Shown in pieces: positions 55,367 to 63,982 of a stretch of DNA of 64,000 nucleotides; the first letter of the stretch is position 1; each line of letters begins with the position of its first letter. Both the position numbers and the translations under genes were made by a program. Below the pieces are notes generated by a model, which made no database searches, was not told the DNA's origin, and was given only the letters and a program-made list of their open reading frames with translations. Source of the stretch: Pseudanabaena sp. BC1403 (lineage in GTDB: Bacteria > Cyanobacteriota > Cyanobacteriia > Pseudanabaenales > Pseudanabaenaceae); assembly GCF_002914585.1 (NCBI RefSeq), contig NZ_PDDM01000009.1, positions 62,001-126,000 of the forward strand, in the 5' to 3' direction.

Positions 55367-55418
55367 TTTTTACTTTTACCTTTTTACTTTTACCTTTTTA
55401 CTTTTACCTTTTTACTTT
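55367..55418. repeat. 14-bp tandem repeat (about 3.7 copies)
   Basis: TTTTTACTTTTACC repeated exactly at 55367-55380, 55381-55394 and 55395-55408, with a partial fourth that runs over the exbB stop codon (55412-55414). Confidence 0.92.
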
Positions 55419-56041
55419 GATAACTTTTGGAATTGCTGGCGATAGGCAAGCTCTAACTGATTGCCAACCTTCATAAATAGCTTGGCTTGCTCATCTTGCA
55501 GTGCCAAAAATAAACGGTGAAATGCAGATGTAAAAATTGCAATAATTAAACCTGTTGCAGTTGTAATTAATGCCTCTGCAATCCCTTGGGTTAGGGAGCC
55601 AGACTTCGTATTTGCCGCAACATCACCAATTTTGAGAGAACCGAAGGAACTGATTAGTCCAGTCACAGTCCCTAAAAGCCCTAACAAAGGCGCGAGCGTG
55701 ATCGAAGCTTCGAGCAACTTTTCGCCCTTAAGCATTCCCGCTAATTCTTCGTCGGCAGTACTTTCAAGCGCGAGCCGAAATAGTTCAGGATCGGGATCTT
55801 CCAAGGCTAAAGGAGCATAGAGAAACCTCGCTACGGGAACATTTAAAGATTGCTCCGCCGCAACTGATGCTAATTTTAAGTCTTGACGCGCGATCGCCAA
55901 AATATTTTCGGCAGTTTTTCGCTCTTGCTTGATGATGGCAAACCAAAAAATTAGTCGCTCCATGATCCCAGCCAATGCAAACACTGATAGAGCTATGAGT
56001 GGGTACATGACTGGCCCACCTGCCTTGATCAACTCAATCAC
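55412..56041 (-). CDS. exbB: MotA/TolQ/ExbB proton-channel family protein
   Basis: 209 residues from GTG 56041, chosen because AAGGAG lies about 10 nt upstream and the family starts directly with [19 protein letters not shown]; a longer frame to 56086 would overlap rbfA by 53 bp. Three membrane helices: ~9-30, ~105-130 ([21 protein letters not shown]) and ~145-170. ExbB-like proteins use proton flow to energise outer-membrane transport with ExbD/TonB; no exbD is adjacent. GTGATTGA overlaps the rbfA stop by 8 nt, so the two are translationally coupled. Confidence 0.85.
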   Translation of the reverse strand: MIELIKAGGPVMYPLIALSVFALAGIMERLIFWFAIIKQERKTAENILAIARQDLKLASVAAEQSLNVPVARFLYAPLALEDPDPELFRLALESTADEELAGMLKGEKLLEASITLAPLLGLLGTVTGLISSFGSLKIGDVAANTKSGSLTQGIAEALITTATGLIIAIFTSAFHRLFLALQDEQAKLFMKVGNQLELAYRQQFQKLSK

Positions 56042-56438
56042 TTGTACTAGACTCCTTTTCTTCTGCGGTTGACTCCCTTTCTTCACGTTCTCGGCTAAGC
56101 TGATTAATTAGTGAGAGTACTTTGACACCGCGCTCAAAGGAGCGATCTTCATGGAATACAACTTCAGGTACGCGGCGCAATGATAATCGCTGCCCAACTT
56201 CACGCTTGATAAAGCCTGTAGCTGAAGCTAGCGCTTCCATAGTTTGTGCTCTTGCTTCTTCAGTACCGTAAATACTGACAAAAATTTTCACATGTTGGAG
56301 ATCGCCTGATAGCTCGGCATCGGTGACACTGACCATGCCCATACCCACGCGATCGTCCTTAATATCTTTCAGCAACATGTTGCTGACTTCTCGCTTAATT
56401 AATTCAGCAACGCGAGCAACTCGTCTTGTAGTAGCCAT
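56034..56438 (-). CDS. rbfA: Ribosome-binding factor A
   Basis: 134 residues. KH-type fold protein for 16S rRNA 5' maturation and cold adaptation. Recognised from [46 protein letters not shown] and [30 protein letters not shown]. The tail is rich in Glu/Ser ([16 protein letters not shown]). Operon with the downstream exbB-like gene. Confidence 0.96.
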   Translation of the reverse strand: MATTRRVARVAELIKREVSNMLLKDIKDDRVGMGMVSVTDAELSGDLQHVKIFVSIYGTEEARAQTMEALASATGFIKREVGQRLSLRRVPEVVFHEDRSFERGVKVLSLINQLSREREERESTAEEKESSTSD

Positions 56439-56482
56439 AGATTTGTACTTATCACAGTAAACTTTAGTTTTTGAAATTGTTG

Positions 56483-56571
56483 CCCTTATCTCCCTGAACC
56501 TTCTGCCGTTGGGAGAAGGGAATCAAAACTAATTTCTTGTTCCCTCTAGGAGAGAAGTTAGGGTTGAGGGC
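56483..56571. repeat. Dispersed CCCT/AGGG-type repeat
   Basis: The minus strand reads CCCTCAACCCTAACTTCTCTCC..., then CCCTTCTCCCAACGG: a relative of the common cyanobacterial intergenic repeat CCCTCACCCCAACCCCTCTCCC. It fills the gap between rbfA and the next gene. Confidence 0.55.
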
Positions 56572-56585
56572 ATGGAGAACTTTTA

Positions 56586-56888
56586 TCATAGGCTGTCGTA
56601 ATGACGACAATCCTGACAGGGTCCACTAGGATTGACCGCACAGCGAATGTAAGGTGATCGCGCATTATATTTGCAGCTAACTTTTCCAATCACATATCCA
56701 AAGCCATCAATGCAGGTCATCTCGGCAGGTGGTAATGCTTTAAGCTTTGGTAGTATGGGAGTGGAGATAGCCGCCGAATTTATTTGCCGATAATGAGCTT
56801 GGGTACGATGAAGCATCCAAAGGGATAGGATTGGTGGTGCTACACCCACTAGTAAGATGATGATGATATCTAACATAATGCTTAACAT
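56586..56888 (-). CDS. Small membrane protein of the DUF6464 type
   Basis: 100 residues. One N-terminal membrane helix (~5-25), then a soluble part ending in a four-cysteine motif (VSCKYNARSPYIRCAVNPSG, then PCQDCRHY). This C-terminal motif is common in small cyanobacterial proteins that I recall as DUF6464; the cysteines might bind metal. Function unknown. It is followed at 56947 by the DUF751 gene on the same strand. Confidence 0.7.
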   Translation of the reverse strand: MLSIMLDIIIILLVGVAPPILSLWMLHRTQAHYRQINSAAISTPILPKLKALPPAEMTCIDGFGYVIGKVSCKYNARSPYIRCAVNPSGPCQDCRHYDSL

Positions 56889-56946
56889 GATGATGGTTCA
56901 ACATGTGGCGAAGTTGAAGCTCGAATCAAATCTGAGTGAAGATTGC

Positions 56947-57150
56947 CTAAGCTATGTCCAGCCCTAGCATAGCTCTTAATACTAGTGATACACCAATAAA
57001 TCCACTAACGATCGCTGAAATCATCGCGATCGCCGTCAGAGGCTTATTGAATAAGGGAATAATTGGTGCAATCACTACAGACAGAACACCCCCAGTGATT
57101 AGGGCTAAAAATTTGGGATAGCGGAGCAGGTTTTGGATAAAGTTTTTCAT
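56947..57150 (-). CDS. ycf33: DUF751 / Ycf33 family membrane protein
   Basis: 67 residues with two membrane helices. RYPKFLALITGGVLSVVIAP, IPLFNKPLTAIAMI and the C-terminal VLRAMLGL fit the Ycf33/DUF751 family of cyanobacteria and red-algal plastids. Its role in the thylakoid is unknown. Confidence 0.85.
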   Translation of the reverse strand: MKNFIQNLLRYPKFLALITGGVLSVVIAPIIPLFNKPLTAIAMISAIVSGFIGVSLVLRAMLGLDIA

Positions 57151-57212
57151 CGTTTAATTTAGTTTAATACATTAGGATAAAAAGTATAAAAGTCGCTCAG
57201 CACCTTTTATAG

Positions 57213-57953
57213 CTATAGATTTGTGCTTTTTAGCTGTGGATAAGGCAAGGTTGAGATTTTGTGATCGGTATTGTGAGTAGTATTATCTGACAAATATTTT
57301 GTCAAAGCCTCAGGATGATAATCCCAGTTTAATAGACCAGCTAGCCCCATAAACAAACCGAAGGCGGCAGGAACCATCGCTGCGCCATAGAGCCAGCCTT
57401 TTTGAGTCAGAGAGGTCATCGCAAGCAATGCGATTGCAAGGGCAAATGCGGCTTCTGACAGGTCAAACTGGTCATCATGGACATTCAACTGCTCGTATAG
57501 TTTTTCAGCATCCAAGGCTTGTTGCTGCAATTTTTCCTTTTCGTTATCTTGTTTAGCAGCGATCGCTTCATACTTAGCAATTTCTTTGCCGTACTCAGCA
57601 AGAACTTTAGGCGATCCCGCAGCCAGAGCTTGTAACTTTAATTGAGCAATAGTAGATTTGGCAATCTCGGCACGCATGTTTCGAGCTTGATAAAACGACC
57701 ATGTATCAATGCGATCGGCTTGAGCTTTTTGCATAGCTTGCACGACATTGCCACTTTTGACTTGACACAACCCCATAAAGGTGACAAACAAAACTACTGT
57801 GATCGCCACGTAATTATTGAGCTGATTCTTATTTTTTGTTTTTTGCTCTTTTTGGGGATCGTCTGGTTTTTTAGAGCCGTCTTGATCTTCTAACTCTTTA
57901 TTTTCATCCTCGTTGTTTTCCTCAATAATTTCAGAGAGATCAGATATTTCCAT
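57213..57953 (-). CDS. DUF4337 family membrane protein
   Basis: 246 residues. An acidic, hydrophilic N-terminus (1-45, EEN NED EN pattern) precedes one helix (~49-64), a coiled-coil-like segment (KAQADRIDTWSFYQARNMRAEIAKSTIAQL, ~75-160) and two C-terminal helices (~165-180, 187-208). The ADRIDTWSFYQAR stretch is the DUF4337 hallmark. Function unknown. Confidence 0.78.
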   Translation of the reverse strand: MEISDLSEIIEENNEDENKELEDQDGSKKPDDPQKEQKTKNKNQLNNYVAITVVLFVTFMGLCQVKSGNVVQAMQKAQADRIDTWSFYQARNMRAEIAKSTIAQLKLQALAAGSPKVLAEYGKEIAKYEAIAAKQDNEKEKLQQQALDAEKLYEQLNVHDDQFDLSEAAFALAIALLAMTSLTQKGWLYGAAMVPAAFGLFMGLAGLLNWDYHPEALTKYLSDNTTHNTDHKISTLPYPQLKSTNL

Positions 57954-58121
57954 AGCTTTTGGCTGTAATGAAGGTGATTGTTAGTAAAAATATTTGTTAA
58001 ATCTGGACAGTCAATTAAGATACTCAGAGCATTGCAGCATATATCTTATTGAGCTGTTAAATTATATGACAACGTGATGGGCAATCTAGTCTTAGGGAAC
58101 TTATAAGGTAGAAATTTATGG

Positions 58122-58190
58122 GTAGTGTGTCACATTTGTTGAGGTTAGCCTTTAATTTATAAAAGTATTGTCGCATTTTGTGAATTGTAA
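58122..58190 (-). repeat. Family A element, degenerate copy A5
   Basis: The minus strand reads TTACAATTCACAAAATGCGAC... and AAATTAAAGGCTAACC, aligned with the first two thirds of A1. Apart from this and the next hairpin, the 307-bp gap 57954-58260 shows nothing recognisable. Confidence 0.55.
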
Positions 58191-58193
58191 ATC

Positions 58194-58244
58194 TAAAGAA
58201 GTAATGATAGGTGGCTCAAAGCACCGCCTATCATTACTTCTTTA
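58194..58244. terminator. Hairpin closing the urease operon
   Basis: TAAAGAAGTAATGATAGG at 58194-58211 pairs with 58227-58244 around a loop containing CTCAAAGCA. It lies 16 bp after the ureF stop. Confidence 0.8.
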
Positions 58245-58260
58245 TGGCTTATTATGCTTA

Positions 58261-58953
58261 TTATGTCGAGAACTGTTTACTAGTCAGTCGATGGTGAGAC
58301 ATTTGCGCAATATCGATCGCAGGTGTACAAGACCACATGTCATCCAAAGAGAGTGACATTGATTGAGAGACAATCACGTCGATCTCTATTGCCATCTTGC
58401 ACAGAATACTCTGTGCACCCAAATGTCCCAAAATGCCTAAACGGATTGCTGCACTGACAATCCCAGTTACAAAATTGTGCAAGAATGCAAAACTTGTATC
58501 GCGTTCACTCAGATGCACTGCACGACCAACGATTGCAAACACGATCGGATGTAACCCTGGCGTTTTATTAACATCAATATCCTCCTGCAATGCTTCAAGT
58601 TGAGAATCATTCCAAGTCGTTCGCGCTACAAGTAGTAATGCCTGCCCGCTTCGCTGCTGCGCTTCACGGGTCGTCTGAATTAACATCTGGGTATACAAAT
58701 ATGCATCCGCTCGCCGCACTTCCTTGAGATCATCGTTGGTGCTGGCACGATGCGCATGGATGAGAGCAATTAAATCTGAACTACCCACTTTGTTGTGTAG
58801 CAACAAATGGAGAAATGTTTCTATATCCTGAGGATTATGAATCTGATTAGTTTGCACCATTGCTTCCAAGCCGTGGGAAAGTGTGAAGGAACCCGATGGG
58901 AAAAAAGAATCAGACAATTGCATCAGAGCAAGACGGGAATCAATCATAGCCAT
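58261..58953 (-). CDS. ureF: Urease accessory protein UreF
   Basis: 230 residues, helical protein. LMQLSDSFFPSGSFTLSHGLEAMVQ is the UreF signature. It acts as a fidelity factor in the UreDFG chaperone complex that loads nickel and carbon dioxide into apo-urease. Last gene of the operon, 13 bp after ureE. Confidence 0.95.
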   Translation of the reverse strand: MAMIDSRLALMQLSDSFFPSGSFTLSHGLEAMVQTNQIHNPQDIETFLHLLLHNKVGSSDLIALIHAHRASTNDDLKEVRRADAYLYTQMLIQTTREAQQRSGQALLLVARTTWNDSQLEALQEDIDVNKTPGLHPIVFAIVGRAVHLSERDTSFAFLHNFVTGIVSAAIRLGILGHLGAQSILCKMAIEIDVIVSQSMSLSLDDMWSCTPAIDIAQMSHHRLTSKQFST

Positions 58954-58966
58954 CGATTAGTGATAA

Positions 58967-59479
58967 TTAGTGATGAGAATGGGAAGAAAATTGAATCTGA
59001 TTAGCGGAAGAGCGAACTTCGTAGTCAATACATAAGTTCGGAATATTGACGTTTCTTACGGTGGTTTCCATTACGGCACGATCAGCTACCATTTCTACAT
59101 AAATGCGATCGCCATTTACTAGAATCGGCCAGTGATGATTTCCAAGTACATGTCCTAAATAGATTAGGTCAATCGCATGTTTTGATACATCACCACTAAC
59201 ACTCAGAGTCATCACAGTTTGGTCAGTGAGATTGACTAACAGTAATTGTCCAGATTGCATCGCGAATAAATCGCCTGTTCCAAGAGACTGCTCTCGGCTC
59301 TTAATGATGCCTAGCTCAATGCCTGTTGTCGAAAAAGCATGAATCCGACCTTTGCCACTATCTTCTGGTTGCAAATAGACCTCTAGTAAGGTTCCCGCTT
59401 CTTGAGCTTGCAATACTTGCTGCTGTAAAGATTGATCGATTTCTTGATTACCTAAATAGGTTTCGGTTAGAACTGTCAT
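58967..59479 (-). CDS. ureE: Urease accessory protein UreE
   Basis: 170 residues, nickel metallochaperone. N-terminal peptide-binding domain and a C-terminal metal-binding domain with YLGHVLGNHHWPILVNGDRIYV; a short His-rich tail (SSHSHH) supplies extra nickel ligands. Its ATG overlaps the ureD stop by 4 bp. Confidence 0.93.
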   Translation of the reverse strand: MTVLTETYLGNQEIDQSLQQQVLQAQEAGTLLEVYLQPEDSGKGRIHAFSTTGIELGIIKSREQSLGTGDLFAMQSGQLLLVNLTDQTVMTLSVSGDVSKHAIDLIYLGHVLGNHHWPILVNGDRIYVEMVADRAVMETTVRNVNIPNLCIDYEVRSSANQIQFSSHSHH

Positions 59480-60357
59480 TTGTAGATCTCAGGTAAAGGT
59501 GGTTGAGCATTTTGATGCCGCATTCTGGTCAATGCATAGTTGATATAGGCTTTAAGGCTCGGTACGTTTGAAGACATCGCACGCACCAGCAACCCATTAC
59601 AGTTGGGCAAGGACGAACAGGCGGCAGTTAACTCTGGATAGATGTGGACAAACCTTTCTAAATCAAGTTCCAGAGATTGTAAATTGCCTTCTGGCGCAAC
59701 TAAAATTATGCTGGCAAGAATTGGTTGAGATGTAAAAATTGGGTTGTTAGTCAGAGGTTCAGATTTCCCCAGCAACCGCATCGCATCGGTAAAGACCAAG
59801 TTTCCGTCAGTGGTACAGACTTTTAAGCGACTGAAATACTGACTGAAATGGAAGCATTCTCCCCTTGCTAACCGTCCAGGAATCATGATTTCGCTCAGAA
59901 ACAGGTTCCCTGTTGGGGCGATCGCTATTTGGATAGTCTGCTCCAGATTGGCATCGCGATAGAGAATCAGTGGTTCAGGGATAAACTCTAAACTTGCCCC
60001 TGCGCCAATCTCAAAGTCATAACGAATACGGGCAACCTGACCAAATGGCATCAGATGGACTTTTGATGCTGACTGATCGGTGAGATATAGACTGGTGCGA
60101 TCGCGTAATTTTGCCCCGATCTGAAAGTGATCGCCTGCCAACAGCCCAGGGGAGGAATTCATAATGTATAGATAAGCGCGATGGGCATCGGTGGGGTCGA
60201 GCCTTAACGGTCGGGACAGCCTGAAAGGATAGGTTGCATACTGACGATACACAAATGATCGCCCAAATTGATCGAGTCCAATCTCTACGGTGAGTTGTTG
60301 TGGGGAAACTGGAAGGTCTAGCTTAGTTATAGGTGGAGCGATGAGTTCAGCTAACAT
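59476..60357 (-). CDS. ureD: Urease accessory protein UreD
   Basis: 293 residues. Scaffold that binds apo-urease with UreF and UreG and conducts nickel. Signs: YRQYATYPFRLSRPLRL, SSPGLLAGDHFQIGAKL, YLTDQSASKVHLM and LEFIPEPLILYRDANL. In this operon it sits between ureG and ureE, whereas in many bacteria it precedes ureA. Confidence 0.95.
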   Translation of the reverse strand: MLAELIAPPITKLDLPVSPQQLTVEIGLDQFGRSFVYRQYATYPFRLSRPLRLDPTDAHRAYLYIMNSSPGLLAGDHFQIGAKLRDRTSLYLTDQSASKVHLMPFGQVARIRYDFEIGAGASLEFIPEPLILYRDANLEQTIQIAIAPTGNLFLSEIMIPGRLARGECFHFSQYFSRLKVCTTDGNLVFTDAMRLLGKSEPLTNNPIFTSQPILASIILVAPEGNLQSLELDLERFVHIYPELTAACSSLPNCNGLLVRAMSSNVPSLKAYINYALTRMRHQNAQPPLPEIYK

Positions 60358-60404
60358 ATCTATCGTTTGCTCATATTCTTAAATTGTGTTCTCAATCGAC
60401 TTGA

Positions 60405-61034
60405 TCAAGCCAGTTCTCGAACAGACTGAAATAGTAATTTGTCAAAGATGAACTGCATCACCCGATCTAATCCTTCACCCGTTTTACAGTTGGTATAGGC
60501 GATCGGTTTCCCTTTTCGTCGTTCCGTAGCATCGCGATCGATGATGTTCAAGTCAGCTCCCACATAAGGCGCAATATCAATTTTGTTAATTACTACCAGA
60601 TCTGCTTGCATAAACCCAGGCCCATTTTTGCGAGGAATATCATCGCCTGCGCCCACATCCAGCACAAAAATATAGGCATCAATTAAGTCATAGCTAAATG
60701 TTGATGCCAAATTGTCGCCACCGCTTTCGACAAACACCAGATCGAGTTCTGGAAAAGCTCGCTCTAGATTGCGGATTGCCAACAAATTCATCGTCGGATC
60801 TTCGCGAATCGCTGTATGCGGACAACTACCAGTTTCCACACCTACAATTCGATTAGCGGGTAAGACTCCTTGACGCTTGAGGCGATCGGCATCTTCTTGC
60901 GTCAACAAATCATTTGTTACTACAGCTACTTCGATCCCTTGCTGCATTAGTAATGGTAACAACCTTTCCAGTAGAGCCGTTTTGCCACTGCCTACTGGCC
61001 CACCGACACCCAAACGCGCCACTGATTTTTTCAT
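60405..61034 (-). CDS. ureG: Urease accessory GTPase UreG
   Basis: 209 residues. SIMIBI-class GTPase: P-loop GVGGPVGSGKTALLERL, the nickel-site motif ETGSCPHTAIREDP (Cys-Pro-His), VFVESGGDNLAST and the base-recognising VINKIDIAPYVG. GTP hydrolysis drives nickel delivery. It begins 2 bp after ureC. Confidence 0.97.
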   Translation of the reverse strand: MKKSVARLGVGGPVGSGKTALLERLLPLLMQQGIEVAVVTNDLLTQEDADRLKRQGVLPANRIVGVETGSCPHTAIREDPTMNLLAIRNLERAFPELDLVFVESGGDNLASTFSYDLIDAYIFVLDVGAGDDIPRKNGPGFMQADLVVINKIDIAPYVGADLNIIDRDATERRKGKPIAYTNCKTGEGLDRVMQFIFDKLLFQSVRELA

Positions 61035-61036
61035 TT

Positions 61037-62743
61037 TTACCTAAAGATATACAGCCGACCGAGAGGAACACGCGAAACGGGATCGCAGGTGGCAATTTCA
61101 CCATTCACCCGCACCTGAAAAGTATCGGGATCGACTTCGATTTCAGGACAGGCATTGTTATGTAACATATCTGCTTTGCTCAAAGCTCTAGTATTTTTGA
61201 CGGGCAAAAGTTGTTTGCGAAGTTTTAGCTTATCGGCTAAGCCGCAATCTAGAGCAGTCTGAGTCACAAAGCAAAAAGAAGTAGACTGCTTGGCACTGCC
61301 ATAGCTGCCCCATTGCGGACGATACAGGATTGGTTCGCAAGTCATCAGCGAAGCGTTTGATTCACCCATAGGCGACCACGCGATAAAGCCTCCCTTAATT
61401 ACTAGCTCTGGTTTAACTCCAAAATAACCAGGATGCCACAGGACAATATCCGCGATTTTACCTGCCTCAATTGAACCTACATGGGAATCAATTCCACAGG
61501 TTTTGGCAGGATTAATTGTGTACTTTGCGATGTAACGCAAAATCCGTTGATTATCATGGCGATCGCTATCTTCAGGAAGTGCGCCCCGTTGATCTTTCAT
61601 TTTGGAAGCCAATTGCCAAGTGCGACAAATTACTTCGCCAATCCTGCCCATACCTTGACTATCGGAACCCATCATGCTGATTGCTCCCATATCATGCAAA
61701 ATATCTTCGGCAGCAATAGTTTCAGCACGAATACGAGATTCCGCAAAGGCGACATCTTCAGGAACTTTTGGATTGAGGTGATGGCAGACCATTACCATGT
61801 CTAGATGTTCATCAAAGGTATTAACCGTATAGGGATTGGTAGGATTAGTAGAAGAAGGTAAACAGTGAGAATAGGAAGCCACCTTAATGATGTCTGGAGC
61901 ATGTCCACCGCCAGCACCTTCCGTATGGTACATGTGGATTGTGCGTCCGCGAATCGCTGCTAGCGTATCTTCTACATAACCTGACTCATTGAGCGTATCA
62001 GTGTGAATTTGAACTTGAAAGTCATGCAGATCGGCAACAGAAAGACAGGTGTCAATCAGAGCAGGCATTGCGCCCCAATCTTCATGAATTTTTAGTCCGA
62101 TCGCACCGCCTTCGATTTGTTCGACGAGACTTGCTGGGAGGCTCGAACTTCCTTTACCCAAAAAGCCAAAATTAATCGCAAACCCCTCGGAGGCTTGCAG
62201 CATTAAGCCCATATTATAGGCTCCGCCCGAACAGATGCCCACGGTGACTGGCCCCAATCCACCCCCAATCATCGTCGTTAATCCGCTAGAAAGCGCCTCG
62301 GCACAGAGACCCGCACTATCAAAATGAACGTGACAATCAATTCCACCTGGTGTAGCAATCAAACCTTCAGCCGATCGCACATCTGTATTTGCACTAATAA
62401 TGAGATTTGGCTGGACTCCATCCATTACACCAGGATTGCCCGCTTTACCAATACCGACAATTCTGCCATCCTTGATGCCAATGTCTGTCTTAACAATCCC
62501 CTGTACGGGGTCGATCAGCACCACATTGGTGATGACAAGATCCAAGGCTCCTTCCGCCGCAGTGACTCCAGAAGCTAAGCCCAAACCATCACGCAGGGTT
62601 TTCCCACCACCAAATACGCACTCATCACCATAGACAGTGGTATCTCTCTGTACTTCCGCAATTAATGATGTATCCCCTAACCGAATCCGATCGCCTGTGG
62701 TCGGACCAAACAGCTCAGCATAACGCTCCCGACTAATTTCCAT
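61037..62743 (-). CDS. ureC: Urease alpha subunit
   Basis: 568 residues, the catalytic subunit that splits urea to ammonia and carbamate at a bi-nickel site. Ligands are visible: CHVHFDSAG, the carbamylated Lys218 in [14 protein letters not shown]-like QIHTDTLNE, and [16 protein letters not shown]; the flap is [22 protein letters not shown]. All look intact. It overlaps ureB by 11 bp. Confidence 0.98.
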   Translation of the reverse strand: MEISRERYAELFGPTTGDRIRLGDTSLIAEVQRDTTVYGDECVFGGGKTLRDGLGLASGVTAAEGALDLVITNVVLIDPVQGIVKTDIGIKDGRIVGIGKAGNPGVMDGVQPNLIISANTDVRSAEGLIATPGGIDCHVHFDSAGLCAEALSSGLTTMIGGGLGPVTVGICSGGAYNMGLMLQASEGFAINFGFLGKGSSSLPASLVEQIEGGAIGLKIHEDWGAMPALIDTCLSVADLHDFQVQIHTDTLNESGYVEDTLAAIRGRTIHMYHTEGAGGGHAPDIIKVASYSHCLPSSTNPTNPYTVNTFDEHLDMVMVCHHLNPKVPEDVAFAESRIRAETIAAEDILHDMGAISMMGSDSQGMGRIGEVICRTWQLASKMKDQRGALPEDSDRHDNQRILRYIAKYTINPAKTCGIDSHVGSIEAGKIADIVLWHPGYFGVKPELVIKGGFIAWSPMGESNASLMTCEPILYRPQWGSYGSAKQSTSFCFVTQTALDCGLADKLKLRKQLLPVKNTRALSKADMLHNNACPEIEVDPDTFQVRVNGEIATCDPVSRVPLGRLYIFR

Positions 62744-63155
62744 GACTTTCCTCTTCTATTGTGCTATAGCCCAATCTTTGCACCCGTTCCATTGCCATTT
62801 CTTTGGCATTGGGAGCATCTAAAGCCTGATTTACCAAGCTATTCAGTCCTTGGATATGTCTTGTGCCACCGATCGCTACTAACGAAACAGTTTTGCTGTC
62901 TCCCGGCTCAAACCTAATCGCAGTCCCAGCAGGAATGTCCAACCGAAATCCATAAGCTTGGGCGCGATCAAATTGCAAAGCCCGATTCACTTCTAGAAAG
63001 TGGTAATGGGAACCAATTTGGATCGGGCGATCGCCTAAGTTTGCTACTGTAAGAGTCTTAGTCTCTCGACCAGCATTTAGTTGCAATGAGCCAGATTCGC
63101 AGAGCACTTCACCAGGAAAGGAATTTTGAGAGTTTGAAGTTGGAAGGTTTGTCAT
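62733..63155 (-). CDS. ureB: Urease beta subunit
   Basis: 140 residues, with a ~15-residue N-terminal extension before the conserved [30 protein letters not shown] and [19 protein letters not shown] are the family core. Structural subunit of the (UreABC)3 trimer. Begins 7 bp after ureA. Confidence 0.97.
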   Translation of the reverse strand: MTNLPTSNSQNSFPGEVLCESGSLQLNAGRETKTLTVANLGDRPIQIGSHYHFLEVNRALQFDRAQAYGFRLDIPAGTAIRFEPGDSKTVSLVAIGGTRHIQGLNSLVNQALDAPNAKEMAMERVQRLGYSTIEEESHGN

Positions 63156-63162
63156 ATCAGTT

Positions 63163-63477
63163 TCAGGTTCCAGGGCTACGAATTGGGTTGTGAATACTGA
63201 TCAGCTTAGTACCGTCGGCAAAATGAGCTTCAACCTGAATCAACGGAATTAGCTCTGTTACGCCAGGTAAAACATCCTCGGTCGTCAATAAGGTCGCACC
63301 TTCGGACATCAGCTGCGCCACGGATTTATCTTCGCGTGCGCCTTCGATCATGGCATCAATAATGTAGGCGATCGCTTCAGGTACATTCAGCTTCAGACCT
63401 TTTTCTTTGCGACGACGGGCGATTTCGGCTGCTGTAAAAACAGTCAGCCGTTCAACCTCTCTGGGAGTTAAGTACAT
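63163..63477 (-). CDS. ureA: Urease gamma subunit
   Basis: 104 residues, slightly longer than the usual 100. [21 protein letters not shown] and [23 protein letters not shown] match the family. First gene of the seven-gene operon ureABCGDEF; ATG 63477 is preceded by AAAGAG. An NtcA-type promoter lies 33-74 bp upstream of the start. Confidence 0.97.
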   Translation of the reverse strand: MYLTPREVERLTVFTAAEIARRRKEKGLKLNVPEAIAYIIDAMIEGAREDKSVAQLMSEGATLLTTEDVLPGVTELIPLIQVEAHFADGTKLISIHNPIRSPGT

Positions 63478-63509
63478 ATCAACTCTTTCAACGGTCTAAT
63501 GGCTTTTGC

Positions 63510-63551
63510 ATTATGTTGTTTCTTTCCTAACTAATGAGTAGTAAAAGTTAC
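63510..63551 (-). promoter_or_regulatory. NtcA-activated promoter of the urease operon
   Basis: On the minus strand GTAACTTTTACTAC (63538-63551) fits the NtcA consensus GTA-N8-TAC exactly, and 22 nt further the -10 box CATAAT (63510-63515) follows. This spacing is the class II NtcA-activated promoter design of cyanobacterial nitrogen genes. The start of transcription is expected near 63503, about 26 nt before ureA. Confidence 0.82.
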
Positions 63552-63646
63552 AATATTTTTTCTGAATTCTTTTGGGATTATTTTTAGTATTCTATTTATA
63601 TTAGAACTTCCCAATAGACCCAGCAATATAGCAATTTAAGCCTTGC

Positions 63647-63828
63647 TTAGGGCATAAAACCCGTTAAAATAGATTTAGTTAGAGTAGTCATGAACTTATG
63701 ATCTTTGGTAGCTTTGATGCGATCGCCATTTTCTAATTCATATTCAAAGACTTCCTGATTAATGCGATCGCTCTGATTCTTTCTAAATATTAGTAAACCA
63801 ATCCAGATCAACTTCGACGTTTTACTTG
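63647..63828 (-). pseudogene. Second, degenerate copy of the DnaE split-intein N-fragment tail
   Basis: An open frame (ending in TAA at 63647) contains [20 protein letters not shown] then KDHKFMT, nearly identical to the intein tail 212 bp away. The intein residues before it (QWHD) are replaced by unrelated sequence, as is everything after KFMT. It has no start codon of its own in a sensible place and lies directly downstream of the intact tail in the −1 frame. It looks like a decaying partial duplication, about 10% diverged. Confidence 0.75.
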
Positions 63829-63982
63829 TTATAGGATTTTTGTGATATCCAACCCACGATCAAAAATCTCATCGATCGCAAGCATTTCACCGTCATTAGT
63901 CATGAACTTATGATCCTTAGTAGCTCTGATGCGATCGCCATTTTCTAGCTCATATTCAAAGACTTCTTGATTACCGCGATCG
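63685..63982. repeat. Direct repeat of ~86 bp, offset 212 bp
   Basis: 63685-63770 and 63897-63982 share about 90% identity; several differences are synonymous in the intein reading frame. This is the DNA basis for the duplicated intein tail. Confidence 0.9.

Noticed and set aside
61481-62633. Plus-strand frames across ureC, one of 107 codons
   Set aside because: Antisense to conserved urease codons; no independent support.
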